Assembly (NCBI RefSeq): GCF_000023445.1 | Contig: NC_012881.1 | Location: forward strand, 3,504,001-3,568,000 | DNA: 64,000 bases | Direction of reading: 5' to 3' | Source of the DNA: Maridesulfovibrio salexigens DSM 2638 | GTDB lineage: Bacteria > Desulfobacterota > Desulfovibrionia > Desulfovibrionales > Desulfovibrionaceae | Shown here: piece after piece, positions 45,677 to 55,804 of the stretch | Numbering within the stretch: the stretch's first letter is position 1 | Layout: every line of letters begins with the position of its first letter | Position numbers and translations under genes: made by a program | The notes under the pieces: generated by a model | Databases searched by the model: none | The model's input: the letters and a program-made list of their open reading frames with translations, nothing else | Told to the model about the DNA's origin: nothing

Positions 45677-46307
45677 AGAAACTATATTTACTCAAGATAA
45701 CGCAAAATTACGTCTTTTCTCTCATTGTTACATTTCTTCTTACTCATTATTTTAGATTTGAACTCCGTCACAAATACGTAACATAATCCACGTAAGCAAT
45801 TAATTTTATATTACTTATTAAAAATAACACAAAAAACATCAAGCATTTATAAATATCAATTGAAAGACTACACACCGCTAAACCCAGTAAACTAAAGGGC
45901 TCTTGGGCATGTCACTTTAGAACAATTTCTAAGTAGTTGATATAACGCCTTTTTAATTTCCTTGACACTACGTAGTGCTTGCAAACAAAGGGTTTTCTAA
46001 CATACAAGTTACTGACAGATATGCATGGAAAGATGCAACAATTGATCAAATAATCAATTTCAGCCGTCCCGCCTTCTCTGACATTATAAAGTTACTGAGA
46101 ATATAAGTATCTATGCGGTGTCTTCCGGTGTATGTCGTGAAATTTAGAACTTGTCTTTCACGTGAGAAATAGATCCGACAGGCTTATTCTCAGCTGCTTA
46201 AAATCTACTTGAATCCATTTAACCTGCTTTCAAAATAAATTTCGGCAAATTTTCATGCCTAATTTCCAGTTTTAGCCAATTTCGACCGATTTCAGACAAA
46301 TTCAGGA

Positions 46308-46341
46308 CAAAAAAAAGCCTGCCCAAAAAAATTGGACAGGC
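46308..46341 (-). terminator. thyX terminator
   Basis: Minus-strand hairpin GCCTGTCCAA/TTGGGCAGGC (one mismatch) followed by eight T. Confidence 0.8.
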
Positions 46342-46424
46342 ATATAAAAAAAATCACTTAACCTAAATATAGAAAACTACCGAGAAGTGATGCTCTGCGC
46401 GGACATATTATATAATGTAGGGGA

Positions 46425-47168
46425 TCACTCGCCCTTGGTCAGTTGTTTCAGGGTCGGATAGCGACCACAGGCAAACCTGTCGGCTTCAGGGCAGTATCCC
46501 AATTGCTCACAGCTGGCTCCACCATGCTCGAAAATTGCCGGAAACTCTTCCTTGCATATTTTGAGCATCTTATCGGCCATCTTCCGAACTTCCCACTGAG
46601 CACGCTGACAACAACGCAAATTGAAAAAATGCATCAATGAACGACAGTTCATAGTGATGACAATCTTGGTTTCTGCTGCCTGCGGCAATACAAATCGGGC
46701 ATCTTCATTAGCTTTGTCTTCACGCCCGGCATCAACGAGAATTTCACGCAAATCTTTGTAGGCACTGCCTACTTCTTCCATGAACTTTTCAAACCGCTCA
46801 CGCGCTTCGGGAATCTTAGCGATGGCCGGAGGAATGATATAATCCATATCATTTTCGGTCACATACCGCTGGCTCTGCTGCGAATATGAAGCAATGCGAT
46901 GGCGGACTATCTGATGGGAACAGGCCCGGGAAATACCTTCGATGGCAAAAGTAAAGCTGACATGCTCAATGGGGCTGTCATGGCCGGACTCAAGGACCTT
47001 GGAAACAAACGTGGCCTGCTTTTCCTTTTCAATTTCACCATTCAGGAGCCGGGGCCACATGTCGGCCACAAACCCGGCGTGATAACATTGCCGAAAAGAA
47101 GCATAAAGCAACTCCAGGGCATTGGGGGTCATGGACAACAGTTCCACTCGTAAATCTTTCTCAGGCAT
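46425..47168 (-). CDS. thyX: FAD-dependent thymidylate synthase
   Basis: 247 residues. Makes dTMP from dUMP using methylenetetrahydrofolate, FAD and NADPH. The ThyX signature RHRIASYSQQS is complete (RHR-x7-S), preceded by SFAIEGISRACSHQIVRHR-like sequence and followed by SQRYV; FNLRCCQRAQWEVR holds conserved substrate-binding residues. AAGGAG precedes ATG 47168. C-terminal cysteines (CEQLGYCPEADRFACGRYP) are an extra tail seen in some anaerobes. Transcribed toward the dnaA upstream region and ends in its own terminator. Confidence 0.94.
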   Translation of the reverse strand: MPEKDLRVELLSMTPNALELLYASFRQCYHAGFVADMWPRLLNGEIEKEKQATFVSKVLESGHDSPIEHVSFTFAIEGISRACSHQIVRHRIASYSQQSQRYVTENDMDYIIPPAIAKIPEARERFEKFMEEVGSAYKDLREILVDAGREDKANEDARFVLPQAAETKIVITMNCRSLMHFFNLRCCQRAQWEVRKMADKMLKICKEEFPAIFEHGGASCEQLGYCPEADRFACGRYPTLKQLTKGE

Positions 47169-47454
47169 ATGCGCTCCTTAAATTTATGCCCCCTACATAA
47201 AGTAATTCATACAGGGGCGCAACTTGATATAGGGAGTCGGCTCTAAAAGCAAGCTTTAGGGCTGCAACAGACAATTATTCGCCTGAATGTCACCTAAAAG
47301 CCCATTTTTTCTCTTGCCAGCCGTCTTAATATACCCTAACTAACGTCTCCTTATCTCTACTTTAACCAGCCGCTGAGAATTTTGCCCCTATTTTTATACT
47401 GTACACTCCGTGCAGGGGATTTTTTTTGGCAAATCTCCGGCGCCGGAGGAATCC

Positions 47455-49302
47455 GTGACTAAACTTATCCAAAACGAAAAAATTAGAAATATAGCTATCA
47501 TAGCCCACGTTGACCATGGTAAAACAACCTTGGTTGACGGTATGTTCAAGCAGAGCGGCCTGTTCCGCGAAGGTCAGGAAGTTGATGACCGCCTCATGGA
47601 CAGCATGGACCTTGAACGCGAACGCGGCATCACCATTGCTGCAAAAAACTGCGCAGTTGATTGGAAAGGCGTAAAAATCAACATCATCGACACCCCCGGT
47701 CACGCCGACTTCGGTGGTGAGGTTGAACGTTCCCTGTCCATGGCTGATGGCGCTATCCTCCTGGTTGACGCTTCCGAAGGCCCCCTGCCCCAGACCCGTT
47801 TCGTACTCAAAAAAGCACTTGAAGCCGGTCTCAAAATCATCGTTGTCATCAACAAGATTGACCGTGGCGATGCCCGTCCTGACGAAGTTCTCGACGAAGT
47901 ATACGACCTCTTCATCGATCTTGACGCCAACGAAGAACAGCTCGAATTTCCCCTGCTTTACGCAATCGGCCGTGACGGTATCGCACAGGAAACCCTTGAA
48001 GAAAAAGGTGAGAACCTGCACCCGCTCATGGACCTCGTTCTGGAACAGGTTCCCGGTCCCTCTTATGACGAATCCGAACCTTTCCAGATGCTCGTATCCG
48101 ACCTCGGTTACTCCGATTACCTCGGACGCCTTGCCATCGGTAAGGTAATCCACGGCAGCGCAAAACAGAACGAACCTCTGCTCTGCATCAATGAAAAGGA
48201 AGAGCACGTTTCCCTGCGTCTGACCAAAATCCAGACCTATGACGGCGTTTCCTTTGCTGAAACAAAATCAGCCGAGCCCGGTGATATCGTAGTTGTTTCC
48301 GGTATTGAAGACATCACTATCGGTGACACCATCTGCACCAAGGAAGCACCCAAGGCACTGCCGCGCATCACTGTTGACGAGCCTACCGTTTCCATGCGCT
48401 TCACCATCAACACCTCGCCCATGGCAGGTCTTGAAGGCAAGCTGGTTCAGTCTTCCAAAATCCGCGAAAGACTGCACAAGGAAACCCTGCTCAACGTGGC
48501 TGTAAAAGTAGAGGAAAGCGATGAGAAAGACAGCTTCATCGTAAAAGGCCGTGGAGAATTCCAGCTGGCTATCCTTATTGAAACCATGCGCCGCGAAGGT
48601 TTTGAACTTTCCGTGGGCCGTCCTGAAGTTATTTACAAAAACGAAGGCGGACGCAAGCTGGAGCCGATGGAACAGGTTTTCATCGACTGTGAAGAAGCTT
48701 TCCTCGGCGTAGTTACTGAAAAGCTTTCCACCCGCAAGGGCAAAATGACCAACCTGGTCAACAACGGTAAGGGCAGAGTCCGCATGGAATTCTCCGCTCC
48801 TTCCCGCGCCCTTATCGGCTACCGCGATGAGTTCCTGACCGACACCAAGGGTACCGGTATCATGAACTCACTCTTCGCAGGTTATGAAGATTACCGTGGA
48901 GATTTCCCCTCCCGCTACACCGGTTCCCTCGTGTCCGACCGTGCGGGTAAAGGCGTTCCCTACGCTATCTTCAACCTTGAGCCTCGCGGCGAAATGTTCA
49001 TCGAACCCGGTGATCCCGTTTACGAAGGCATGATTGTAGGTGAGCACAACAGGGACAATGATATCAACATCAACCCCACCAAAGAGAAAAAGCTTACCAA
49101 CATGCGTGCTTCCGGTAAGGATGAGGCTGTAATCCTGACCCCCATCCGTCCCATGACCCTTGAGCGGGCCATGCACTTCATCCGCGACGATGAGCTGATC
49201 GAAGTAACCCCGGAATCCATCCGCCTGCGTAAAATTGAACTTTCCGCATCCAAACGCCACATGGCACGTGGCAAGCAGCTCAAGGCCAAAGGCCAGAAAT
49301 AA
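47455..49302 (+). CDS. typA: translational GTPase TypA/BipA
   Basis: 615 residues from GTG 47455, which has GGAGGA five bases upstream; the frame extends to 47410 but with no site. G motifs: AHVDHGKTTL (G1), RERGITI (G2), DTPGHADF (G3), NKIDR (G4). The order G domain, domain II, EF-G-like domains III and V, and a C-terminal BipA domain (VLTPIRPMTLERAMHFI) is complete. TypA binds ribosomes and aids 50S assembly and stress adaptation. Codon use and strong ribosome site suggest high expression. Ends at a bidirectional terminator. Confidence 0.95.
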   Translation: MTKLIQNEKIRNIAIIAHVDHGKTTLVDGMFKQSGLFREGQEVDDRLMDSMDLERERGITIAAKNCAVDWKGVKINIIDTPGHADFGGEVERSLSMADGAILLVDASEGPLPQTRFVLKKALEAGLKIIVVINKIDRGDARPDEVLDEVYDLFIDLDANEEQLEFPLLYAIGRDGIAQETLEEKGENLHPLMDLVLEQVPGPSYDESEPFQMLVSDLGYSDYLGRLAIGKVIHGSAKQNEPLLCINEKEEHVSLRLTKIQTYDGVSFAETKSAEPGDIVVVSGIEDITIGDTICTKEAPKALPRITVDEPTVSMRFTINTSPMAGLEGKLVQSSKIRERLHKETLLNVAVKVEESDEKDSFIVKGRGEFQLAILIETMRREGFELSVGRPEVIYKNEGGRKLEPMEQVFIDCEEAFLGVVTEKLSTRKGKMTNLVNNGKGRVRMEFSAPSRALIGYRDEFLTDTKGTGIMNSLFAGYEDYRGDFPSRYTGSLVSDRAGKGVPYAIFNLEPRGEMFIEPGDPVYEGMIVGEHNRDNDININPTKEKKLTNMRASGKDEAVILTPIRPMTLERAMHFIRDDELIEVTPESIRLRKIELSASKRHMARGKQLKAKGQK

Positions 49303-49326
49303 GCACAAGCCTCAATACTGAAAATA

Positions 49327-49366
49327 TAAGCCGGGGGAGTCTTTTAAAGACTCCCCCGGCTTTCCC
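49327..49366. terminator. bidirectional terminator after typA
   Basis: AAGCCGGGGGAGTC-TTTTAAA-GACTCCCCCGGCTTT arms (read in halves), between convergent genes. Confidence 0.92.
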
Positions 49367-49408
49367 TTATTTGCCAACTTCCCTTTGGCGTCATCTTTCC
49401 CGAAGGAC

Positions 49409-51340
49409 TTAAACCAGTCCTTGGGAAAATATATCCGATACCGGACCTCGCGGCAGCTGGATCGTAAATTTAGTACCCTTTCCCGGTTCAGAATCAATCC
49501 TGATTGTCCCACCGTGGTTACGGGTAATTATGAAATAAGCCACGGACAATCCAAGCCCGCTGCCGCCGTCAGTGCGAGAACTGAAAAACGGTTCAAAGGC
49601 CTTCTTGCTGGTAAATTTATCCATACCCGGGCCATTATCCTCAACCTCTATAGTCAGATAAGCGTTATTGCAATATCCACGTACAACTATTTCGGGGCTA
49701 ATTCCAGAACAGCCTTCATCAATGATTGATTGAGCTGAATTTCGCATCAAATTAAACAGAACCTGCTCCAGCTCGGATGAATAGCAGAGCACATGCGGCA
49801 ACTCTTTCTGAAAGTCCTGCACAAAATTAATCTTGCGAAAATCGCAACCTTCCTCATTGCATAAATCAGCGTCAGCGCTTGCAATAGCCCGCTCCACTAT
49901 CTCTGGAATAGAGCAAAAATCTTTCTTGTCCCCGGATTTACGGCTGAAATTGAGCATATTTACAATTACTTTTGCCGCCCGGGTCCCCGCCTCCTTGATT
50001 TCCTCAACCATAGTCAGAATCTTGCGCTCCTTAAGATAACTGCGCACTGAATCAAGAGAAACACCAACTTTCTTCGCAGTTTCAATATTTCCGGGCAAAT
50101 CAGGGGAAAGCCTGCGTTCTATGTTCTGAGCCGACTGGGTAATGACTCCCAACGGATTATTAATCTCGTGGGCCATACCTGCGGAAAGGCTGGCTACTGT
50201 GGTCATCTTTTCGGTCTGGATCATCAGTTCCTGAACTTTCATCTTATGGGAATAGTCACGTAAAACACCGACCATACGCACAGGAGTTCCGTTGGCATCA
50301 AGCAGGAAACTGCCTTCATCCTCTACATAAAGATAACTGCCGTTCTTGCGCCTGAATCTATAAACTGAAACAAAAGGAGTTCCTGCACGGATGCATGCTT
50401 CCAGTTCGTCCATGACCTCTTTACGATCGTCCGGGTGGATTCTTTCTTCCCAGCCTTTAAGGTTCACAGACTGAAATTCACGCTCCTCTACCCCGGTAAT
50501 TTCAAGCACAGCACCGGACCAGACGATTTCATCAGTCTCAAGGTTCAAATCATAGACCATCTGTCCGGTCTTTTCAGCCATGAGCCGATAACGCTCTTCA
50601 CTCTGATGCAATGCCTGTTCAGCCAACATGAGCGGCGTAACGTCAGTTATAAACCCTTCAAGAAAACCTTCGTCATATTCATTCTTGACATCAACGCCCT
50701 TTTCCCAGACCCATTTCTCCTCGCCGGAAGCTGTCCTGATCTTATAGATCATTTCAAAAGGCTCCCGATCCTGCACAGCTTCCTGCACACATTCCCAGAC
50801 ATGGGCCTGATACTGGGGAAGGATTATATCTGCATAAGAAATATCACGGTTTCTAAGCATGGCTTCAGGCTTATAACCGGTCAGCTCAAAACAACCTTCA
50901 CTGATAAACTCCATTGTCCAGTTTACATCATTTTTACAGCGGTAAGCCATGCCCGGAAGATTCGCCAGTAGAGTGGCAAGAATATGCTCCTGACCATATG
51001 AACTTTGATCAGCTTCAATGCTGCGCCCATGCACACGCCCCTTAAGTACTATGATACCGGAATCATCATGAAACAGACCTTTCCAAAGAATCCTCCCCGA
51101 CTCAGTTACCGATTCAAAACTACCGGCAGGTAATGGATCGGCATCAACAATACGATCAGCAAATCTACCCAGCCCCTTTACCAATAAAATTGATGCGGCC
51201 GGGTCCAGATATTGCCCCGCAGTCAACTGACCTGAAATAACCGCAGCTTCTTCACCACCGATAAATACTATACGTTTATTCTCATCAAGGCCGACAACAA
51301 CACCGGGATAGTCCTGAGACAGGAACTCGATCCCCTGCAT
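49409..51340 (-). CDS. soluble PAS-PAS sensor histidine kinase
   Basis: 643 residues from ATG 51340 (AGAAGGA upstream; a TTG-started extension to 51382 is less likely). No membrane segment. N-terminal regulatory part about 1-125, PAS/PAC domains about 126-245 and 246-370 (WERIHPDDRKEVM, RFRRKNGSYLYVEDEG), HisKA with AGMAHEINNPLGVI, HATPase with DNGPGM and GSGLGLSVAY. Cytoplasmic sensor of an unknown signal. The HisKA region with its RSYLKERKILTMVEEIKEAG helix (in short, KEAGTRAAKVIVNMLNFSRKS) closely parallels the c-heme kinase at 3106, indicating paralogy. No response regulator is adjacent. Confidence 0.88.
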   Translation of the reverse strand: MQGIEFLSQDYPGVVVGLDENKRIVFIGGEEAAVISGQLTAGQYLDPAASILLVKGLGRFADRIVDADPLPAGSFESVTESGRILWKGLFHDDSGIIVLKGRVHGRSIEADQSSYGQEHILATLLANLPGMAYRCKNDVNWTMEFISEGCFELTGYKPEAMLRNRDISYADIILPQYQAHVWECVQEAVQDREPFEMIYKIRTASGEEKWVWEKGVDVKNEYDEGFLEGFITDVTPLMLAEQALHQSEERYRLMAEKTGQMVYDLNLETDEIVWSGAVLEITGVEEREFQSVNLKGWEERIHPDDRKEVMDELEACIRAGTPFVSVYRFRRKNGSYLYVEDEGSFLLDANGTPVRMVGVLRDYSHKMKVQELMIQTEKMTTVASLSAGMAHEINNPLGVITQSAQNIERRLSPDLPGNIETAKKVGVSLDSVRSYLKERKILTMVEEIKEAGTRAAKVIVNMLNFSRKSGDKKDFCSIPEIVERAIASADADLCNEEGCDFRKINFVQDFQKELPHVLCYSSELEQVLFNLMRNSAQSIIDEGCSGISPEIVVRGYCNNAYLTIEVEDNGPGMDKFTSKKAFEPFFSSRTDGGSGLGLSVAYFIITRNHGGTIRIDSEPGKGTKFTIQLPRGPVSDIFSQGLV

Positions 51341-51544
51341 AATATATCCTTCTAAAGCCACCACGTTTGAAGCACCCTCCAAAGCAGTAAAAATGGAATT
51401 CTGGCTTCATTATAGCACACACGGCATATAAGGACAGCGAAAACTTAAATATTATAAAACACCACTCCCGCCCGGAACTGTTGCCATTCAAGGCTTCGTG
51501 CTGTACCAGAATCCAATAAGACTAGATTGTTTACGGAGATTAAA

Positions 51545-52555
51545 ATGGGTTCAAACAATATCTCAGGAGAGGTTATCCTCATCTTCACCGGGGGCACCAT
51601 CGGCATGAGCGAAAAGCCGGATGCCGGAGGGGTCGTCCCTGACGACAATTTCACCAAACTGCTTAATGAAGTCACCCCGGACGGACACGACATCAAGATC
51701 CGGCCTGTACTCTGGTCAGACATTCCCAGCCCGCATATGTCCCCTGACAAAATGCTGCAACTGGCCCACGATGTAGAAGATTTTCTTACAGAGGAGCAGG
51801 TGCTTGGAGCGGTAATCCTGCACGGAACCGACCTGATGGCCGAGACCGCCTATGTTTTGGACCTTACTGTGCGTTCACCAAAGCCGGTAATTCTCACCGG
51901 AGCCATGCGCTACTTCAATGAATCAGGCTATGACGGAATCCGCAACCTTGTAGACGCTGTGCGGACCTGTCTGCTGCCCCCGCCGGAAGGAACAGACGTC
52001 ATCATCCAGATGGCTGACAAACTTTTTGCCGCCAAGAACGCCATCAAATCTAGTTCCCTGAACGTTGACCCGTTTATCGGCCAAAACACCGGGAGAATAG
52101 GCTTTATTGCCGGAGAATCAGTAATCCTGACCCGAGCCAAACCGGGACGCAGACCACGCCTGCCCTTCCCGGTTACAGGAATGGCCGACAAGGTCCATCT
52201 GGTAGGCTGTCATCCGGGCATGGATTCAACTATACTGGAAAAACTGCTCGAAAGTGGAGCCAAAGGTATAGTTCTGGAAGGATTCGGAGCAGGGAACACC
52301 CCGCCCGGGGCAGTTCCCGGAATCGAGAAATGCATCGCAGCCGGAATCCCGGTAGTTCTCTGCACCCGCTGTGTAGAAGGCGGAGTATGGCCCATCTACG
52401 CCTACCCCGGAGGAGCCGCCAACCTGAAACAGAAAGGGGTCATCATCGCCGGGGGTCTTTCCGCCCTCAAAGCGACCCTGCTCCTGCAAATGCTGCTGGG
52501 ATCAGGTTGCCCCTGCAACAGGATTGAAGAGATATTTGCTGAAGAGAGTGTGTAA
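51545..52555 (+). CDS. asparaginase
   Basis: 336 residues from ATG 51545, with GGAG six bases upstream; an earlier TTG-started reading at 51527 is not supported. Hydrolyses asparagine to aspartate and ammonia. Both catalytic-site motifs are present: FTGGTIGM (first Thr) and LHGTDLMAETAY (second Thr, Asp and the later Lys region). No signal peptide, so cytoplasmic, like type I enzymes. Monocistronic with a strong terminator. Confidence 0.9.
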   Translation: MGSNNISGEVILIFTGGTIGMSEKPDAGGVVPDDNFTKLLNEVTPDGHDIKIRPVLWSDIPSPHMSPDKMLQLAHDVEDFLTEEQVLGAVILHGTDLMAETAYVLDLTVRSPKPVILTGAMRYFNESGYDGIRNLVDAVRTCLLPPPEGTDVIIQMADKLFAAKNAIKSSSLNVDPFIGQNTGRIGFIAGESVILTRAKPGRRPRLPFPVTGMADKVHLVGCHPGMDSTILEKLLESGAKGIVLEGFGAGNTPPGAVPGIEKCIAAGIPVVLCTRCVEGGVWPIYAYPGGAANLKQKGVIIAGGLSALKATLLLQMLLGSGCPCNRIEEIFAEESV

Positions 52556-52562
52556 TAAAAAA

Positions 52563-52593
52563 GAAAAGCCCCGACGAAGTCGGGGCTTTTTTA
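52563..52593. terminator. bidirectional terminator after asparaginase gene
   Basis: AAAAGCCCCGAC-GAA-GTCGGGGCTTTT with T-run. Confidence 0.92.
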
Positions 52594-52613
52594 TTATCAC
52601 GGTGAAGAGTTGT

Positions 52614-52895
52614 TTAGTCTTCGCGGCTATCGATGATCAGCAGGTGGTAACCGAACTGAGTTTTTACCGGGCCGTGAACTTCGCCAACTGCTTCATTGAA
52701 CACAACGGTATCAAATTCCGGAACCATCTGGCCGGGGCGGAATTCACCGAGATCACCGCCGCGCTGTCCGGAGGGGCAGCTGGAGTGTTTTTTTGCTACT
52801 TCACCAAAATCTGCGCCGTCCTGAATCTGTTTTTTCAGGTCCAGACAGGTCTGTTCATCGCTAACCAAAAGATGACGGGCTGATGCTTTTGCCAT
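52614..52895 (-). CDS. parvulin-type peptidyl-prolyl isomerase
   Basis: 93 residues, a single rotamase domain without signal peptide, the size of E. coli PpiC. Signature stretches [48 protein letters not shown] include the conserved histidines, Cys and Phe of the active site. Assists folding in the cytoplasm. AGGAG precedes ATG 52895. Convergent with the asparaginase gene. Confidence 0.93.
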   Translation of the reverse strand: MAKASARHLLVSDEQTCLDLKKQIQDGADFGEVAKKHSSCPSGQRGGDLGEFRPGQMVPEFDTVVFNEAVGEVHGPVKTQFGYHLLIIDSRED

Positions 52896-53027
52896 GCTCG
52901 TGCTCCTATAAGCTTAAATATTTTTTAATAAACCATGTAATCTTGCCATTGCGATTTTATTCATCGCAAAAAATGACCTTGCATGAATATGCGAGGACTG
53001 CAAGTTGAAATACTACACCAGAATTAT

Positions 53028-54533
53028 CTACATGTCTTCCAGATCAATGCGCTCCGCCAGCTCAACCAGCGTACGCACGCCGAATCCGGTTCCCCCGGCT
53101 GCTCCGGCAGGCGACTTTTTCTTGCGCCATGCGGGTCCGGCAATATCGAGGTGTGCCCACGGGGTATCTTCAGGAACGAATTCCTTAAGGAACATTCCGG
53201 CATGGATGGTCATTCCTTCACGGGAACCTACGTTCTTGAGATCGGCTACCTCACTCTTGAGTTCTTCCTTGTAGATATCCCAGAGCGGCATAGGCCAGAA
53301 TCTTTCCCCTACCCGCTTGCCGGATTCCATGACCAAGTCCTGCATCAAGGGGGAGTTGTCCATCACTGCCGCCACATTCCAGCCGAAAGCTACGATGCAG
53401 CCCCCGGTCAGTGTAGCAATATCGATGATCGCCGCAGGTTCATACTGAGCGGAAAAAGCAAGAGCATCGCAAAGCAGCAGACGGCCCTCGGCATCGGTAT
53501 TTAGAATTTCAATAGTCTTGCCGGAAAATGAAGTGACAACCTCACCCGGACGGGTGGAATTGGCATCCGGCATGTTGTCGGCGCAAGGCAGGATACCGAC
53601 TATGGGCAGATCCGGCTTGATTTCACCGATAGCCTGAAAAAAGCCCAGTATTGCCGCAGCACCGGCCATATCGCATTTCATATCTTCGATAAATCCGGTA
53701 GGCTTAAGGGAAATCCCCCCGGTATCAAAGGTTACACCTTTACCTACCAGTACCAGCGGCTTCTCGCCTTCGCGGTCCTTGGGACAATATTCAAGGATAA
53801 TCATACGCGGTTCATCATTGGAACCCCGGAACACGGAAGCATATGCCCCCATACCTTTGTCGATAATTTCCTTGCGCTTCATGACCTTGAACTTGAAGCC
53901 GAACTTCTTGGCCATCTTCTTGGCCTCGTCAGCAAGATAGACCGGAGTAGCCACATTGGGCGGCAGATTGACCAGATCACGGGCATAGCCCATGCCCAGC
54001 CCTACAGCCTGTCCTTTTGCGAGCATTTCAGCCAAATGTGCCGGAGGCTCATCTTCGCTCAGGAACCGAACAGCTTCCGGCAATTCTTTCTTTTCATCCT
54101 TCTTACTCTTGAATTCATCAAAGGAATACAGCCCTTCAATGGCAGCAACCACAAAATGTTCCAGCTTATCTTCAAGAGCGATTCCTTCAAAGGCGGCAAG
54201 AGGTACACCGACGGTACGGAATTTCAATTCCCGGCATCTCTGAAAAGCTCCACTTACAGCCTGTAAGAATTTATCAACACCGAACTCTTTTTCCTCACCA
54301 AGCCCGACCAGCAGCACTCTCTGCACAGAAGAACCGGAACCGTAGATTACAGTGGAACTGCCAAGTTCCCCGGAAAAATCACTCAGAGCGGGAGACACCG
54401 CAACCCAATCGGCATCAGATGCCATCCATGAAGAAAAACCGCTGAGATGCTCTTCAGAATCTTTAAAAGCAAAAAAGATAACCGCGTCCGCGGACCATGC
54501 GGAAGCCGATTCGGTAACAATATTGAATTCCAT
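53028..54533 (-). CDS. pepA: leucyl aminopeptidase (M17)
   Basis: 501 residues from ATG 54533, whose GGAG site lies in the codons after a less likely ATG at 54545. The two-metal active-site motifs are intact: VGKGVTFDTGG, DMAGAAAI and the family signature NTDAEGRLLLCDAL. Removes N-terminal residues from peptides in the cytoplasm, fitting with peptide import by the transporter at 30-36 kb. It starts 36 bases after the ABC binding-protein gene stop on the same strand, so the two may share a transcript. Confidence 0.95.
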   Translation of the reverse strand: MEFNIVTESASAWSADAVIFFAFKDSEEHLSGFSSWMASDADWVAVSPALSDFSGELGSSTVIYGSGSSVQRVLLVGLGEEKEFGVDKFLQAVSGAFQRCRELKFRTVGVPLAAFEGIALEDKLEHFVVAAIEGLYSFDEFKSKKDEKKELPEAVRFLSEDEPPAHLAEMLAKGQAVGLGMGYARDLVNLPPNVATPVYLADEAKKMAKKFGFKFKVMKRKEIIDKGMGAYASVFRGSNDEPRMIILEYCPKDREGEKPLVLVGKGVTFDTGGISLKPTGFIEDMKCDMAGAAAILGFFQAIGEIKPDLPIVGILPCADNMPDANSTRPGEVVTSFSGKTIEILNTDAEGRLLLCDALAFSAQYEPAAIIDIATLTGGCIVAFGWNVAAVMDNSPLMQDLVMESGKRVGERFWPMPLWDIYKEELKSEVADLKNVGSREGMTIHAGMFLKEFVPEDTPWAHLDIAGPAWRKKKSPAGAAGGTGFGVRTLVELAERIDLEDM

Positions 54534-54568
54534 AAACTGCTCCATATTGCTGCGCAGAAAATGCGGCG

Positions 54569-55699
54569 TTATTTAGGGGGAACCTGTTCCACAAAAGAAA
54601 AAGTTCCATTCTGATATTTCACTATATCTACACTCTTCATGGGAACCCTAATCCCTTCGGGGTAATAGAATTCACCGGTAACACCTTTAAACCCAGCTGT
54701 CTTGGATAAAGCCTCACGAACCTCATCCGGAGTACTTACACCGGCTTTTTCAATGGCCTGAGCCAGAAGCATTACCGTATCATAGCCGAGAGCGGCAAAG
54801 CCTGATTCAGGGCGAATGCCGAACATTCTCTCGTAACTATCCACAAATTCCTGAACCTGCGGATCAGGATTATCCAGAGCCACATGGGTGGCAAAATAAA
54901 TAGAATGGGCAAATTCCTGAGGGACATCAAGCAATCCCGGAGTATCAAATCCATCACCGGAGACAATGGGCTGATTAAAACCGGCCTTACGAAGTTCGGT
55001 AATGTACTTGGGCGCATCCGGAGGAATGGAGGAAATGAAAATCAGATCAGGATTCTTTTCATCTCCCTTAGGCATGGGATATTTACCATCACCGGAACTG
55101 TACCAGACCTCATCAACCACGGTACCGCCATACTTGCGGTAACGACGCTTGAAATATTTGGAAAGAGTCTTGGTGAACTCATTGGAAATATCAGTACCCA
55201 CAAAGCAGCTGGAAGTATCCAGTCTACGCTTGGCAAACTTAGCAACAGCACGGGACTGCATATTATCCCCGAAAGCTGTCATGAAGAAATTCTTACCGTA
55301 CATATAGGGCAGGTTCTGCATGGTCGCCCCGGCAGTGATGAAAATAATATCCTTTGCAGTTACGGCAGGGGCCGCAGCCATGACATAATCTGTGTCATTC
55401 AATCCGATAACAGCAACCATATCATCCTGACCGGCCAAGGCTTCTGATGCCATTGCCGCTGAATCAAGATTTGAACGGCAATCCGAAACCACAAGACTCA
55501 GCTTGCGGCCCATAATTCCGCCCCCGGAATTGATGATTTCCTTGGCCAGCTCCATGCCGTGCAATCCGGGACGGTCGATAGCGGCCATTCCCCCGGTAAG
55601 GTTATAGAGCACCCCGACCTTGATTATTTTTTCTCCGGCAAAAGCGGGTGTGCATAAAAGTATCACGGCAAGCAAACTGCCCAACAAACGAAACCACAT
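54569..55699 (-). CDS. ABC transporter substrate-binding protein, branched-chain amino-acid type
   Basis: 376 residues with a Sec signal (cleavage about AFA-GEK, residue 22) and AAGGAGG before the ATG. LivJ-like fold (Peripla_BP_6): VGVLYNLTGGMAAIDRPGLHG, EIINSGGGIMGRKLSLVV, VIGLNDTDYVMAAAP. Periplasmic capture of an amino acid or similar ligand. No permease or ATPase genes adjoin; instead a STAS protein lies upstream and a peptidase downstream, so it may serve a distant transporter or a sensory system. Confidence 0.9.
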   Translation of the reverse strand: MWFRLLGSLLAVILLCTPAFAGEKIIKVGVLYNLTGGMAAIDRPGLHGMELAKEIINSGGGIMGRKLSLVVSDCRSNLDSAAMASEALAGQDDMVAVIGLNDTDYVMAAAPAVTAKDIIFITAGATMQNLPYMYGKNFFMTAFGDNMQSRAVAKFAKRRLDTSSCFVGTDISNEFTKTLSKYFKRRYRKYGGTVVDEVWYSSGDGKYPMPKGDEKNPDLIFISSIPPDAPKYITELRKAGFNQPIVSGDGFDTPGLLDVPQEFAHSIYFATHVALDNPDPQVQEFVDSYERMFGIRPESGFAALGYDTVMLLAQAIEKAGVSTPDEVREALSKTAGFKGVTGEFYYPEGIRVPMKSVDIVKYQNGTFSFVEQVPPK

Positions 55700-55804
55700 A
55701 TATCCTCCTTAAAATACATAACAATTAACACTTGATCTTTTTTGATATTTACCCGCAACCGGAAGGCACAGGCAACCTGAATTTTGCCTGTAGAGACGAA
55801 ATTA

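Larger units (their letters stand above)
45445..46424. other. candidate replication origin region upstream of dnaA
   Basis: About 980 bases with no credible gene between dnaA and thyX. It contains DnaA-box-like sequences TTATCTACA (45522), an inverted pair TGTGGAAAA/TTTTCCACA (45654, 45665) and the weaker TAATCCACG (45784), followed by a very AT-rich stretch about 45790-45870 that could be the unwinding element. The last 120 bases hold the thyX terminator. Location beside dnaA is a common oriC position. GC skew would be needed to confirm. Confidence 0.6.

Noticed and set aside
47362-48207. Open frame opposite typA, also opposite the non-coding leader
   Set aside because: Mirrors typA codons; no ribosome site and no recognisable domain.
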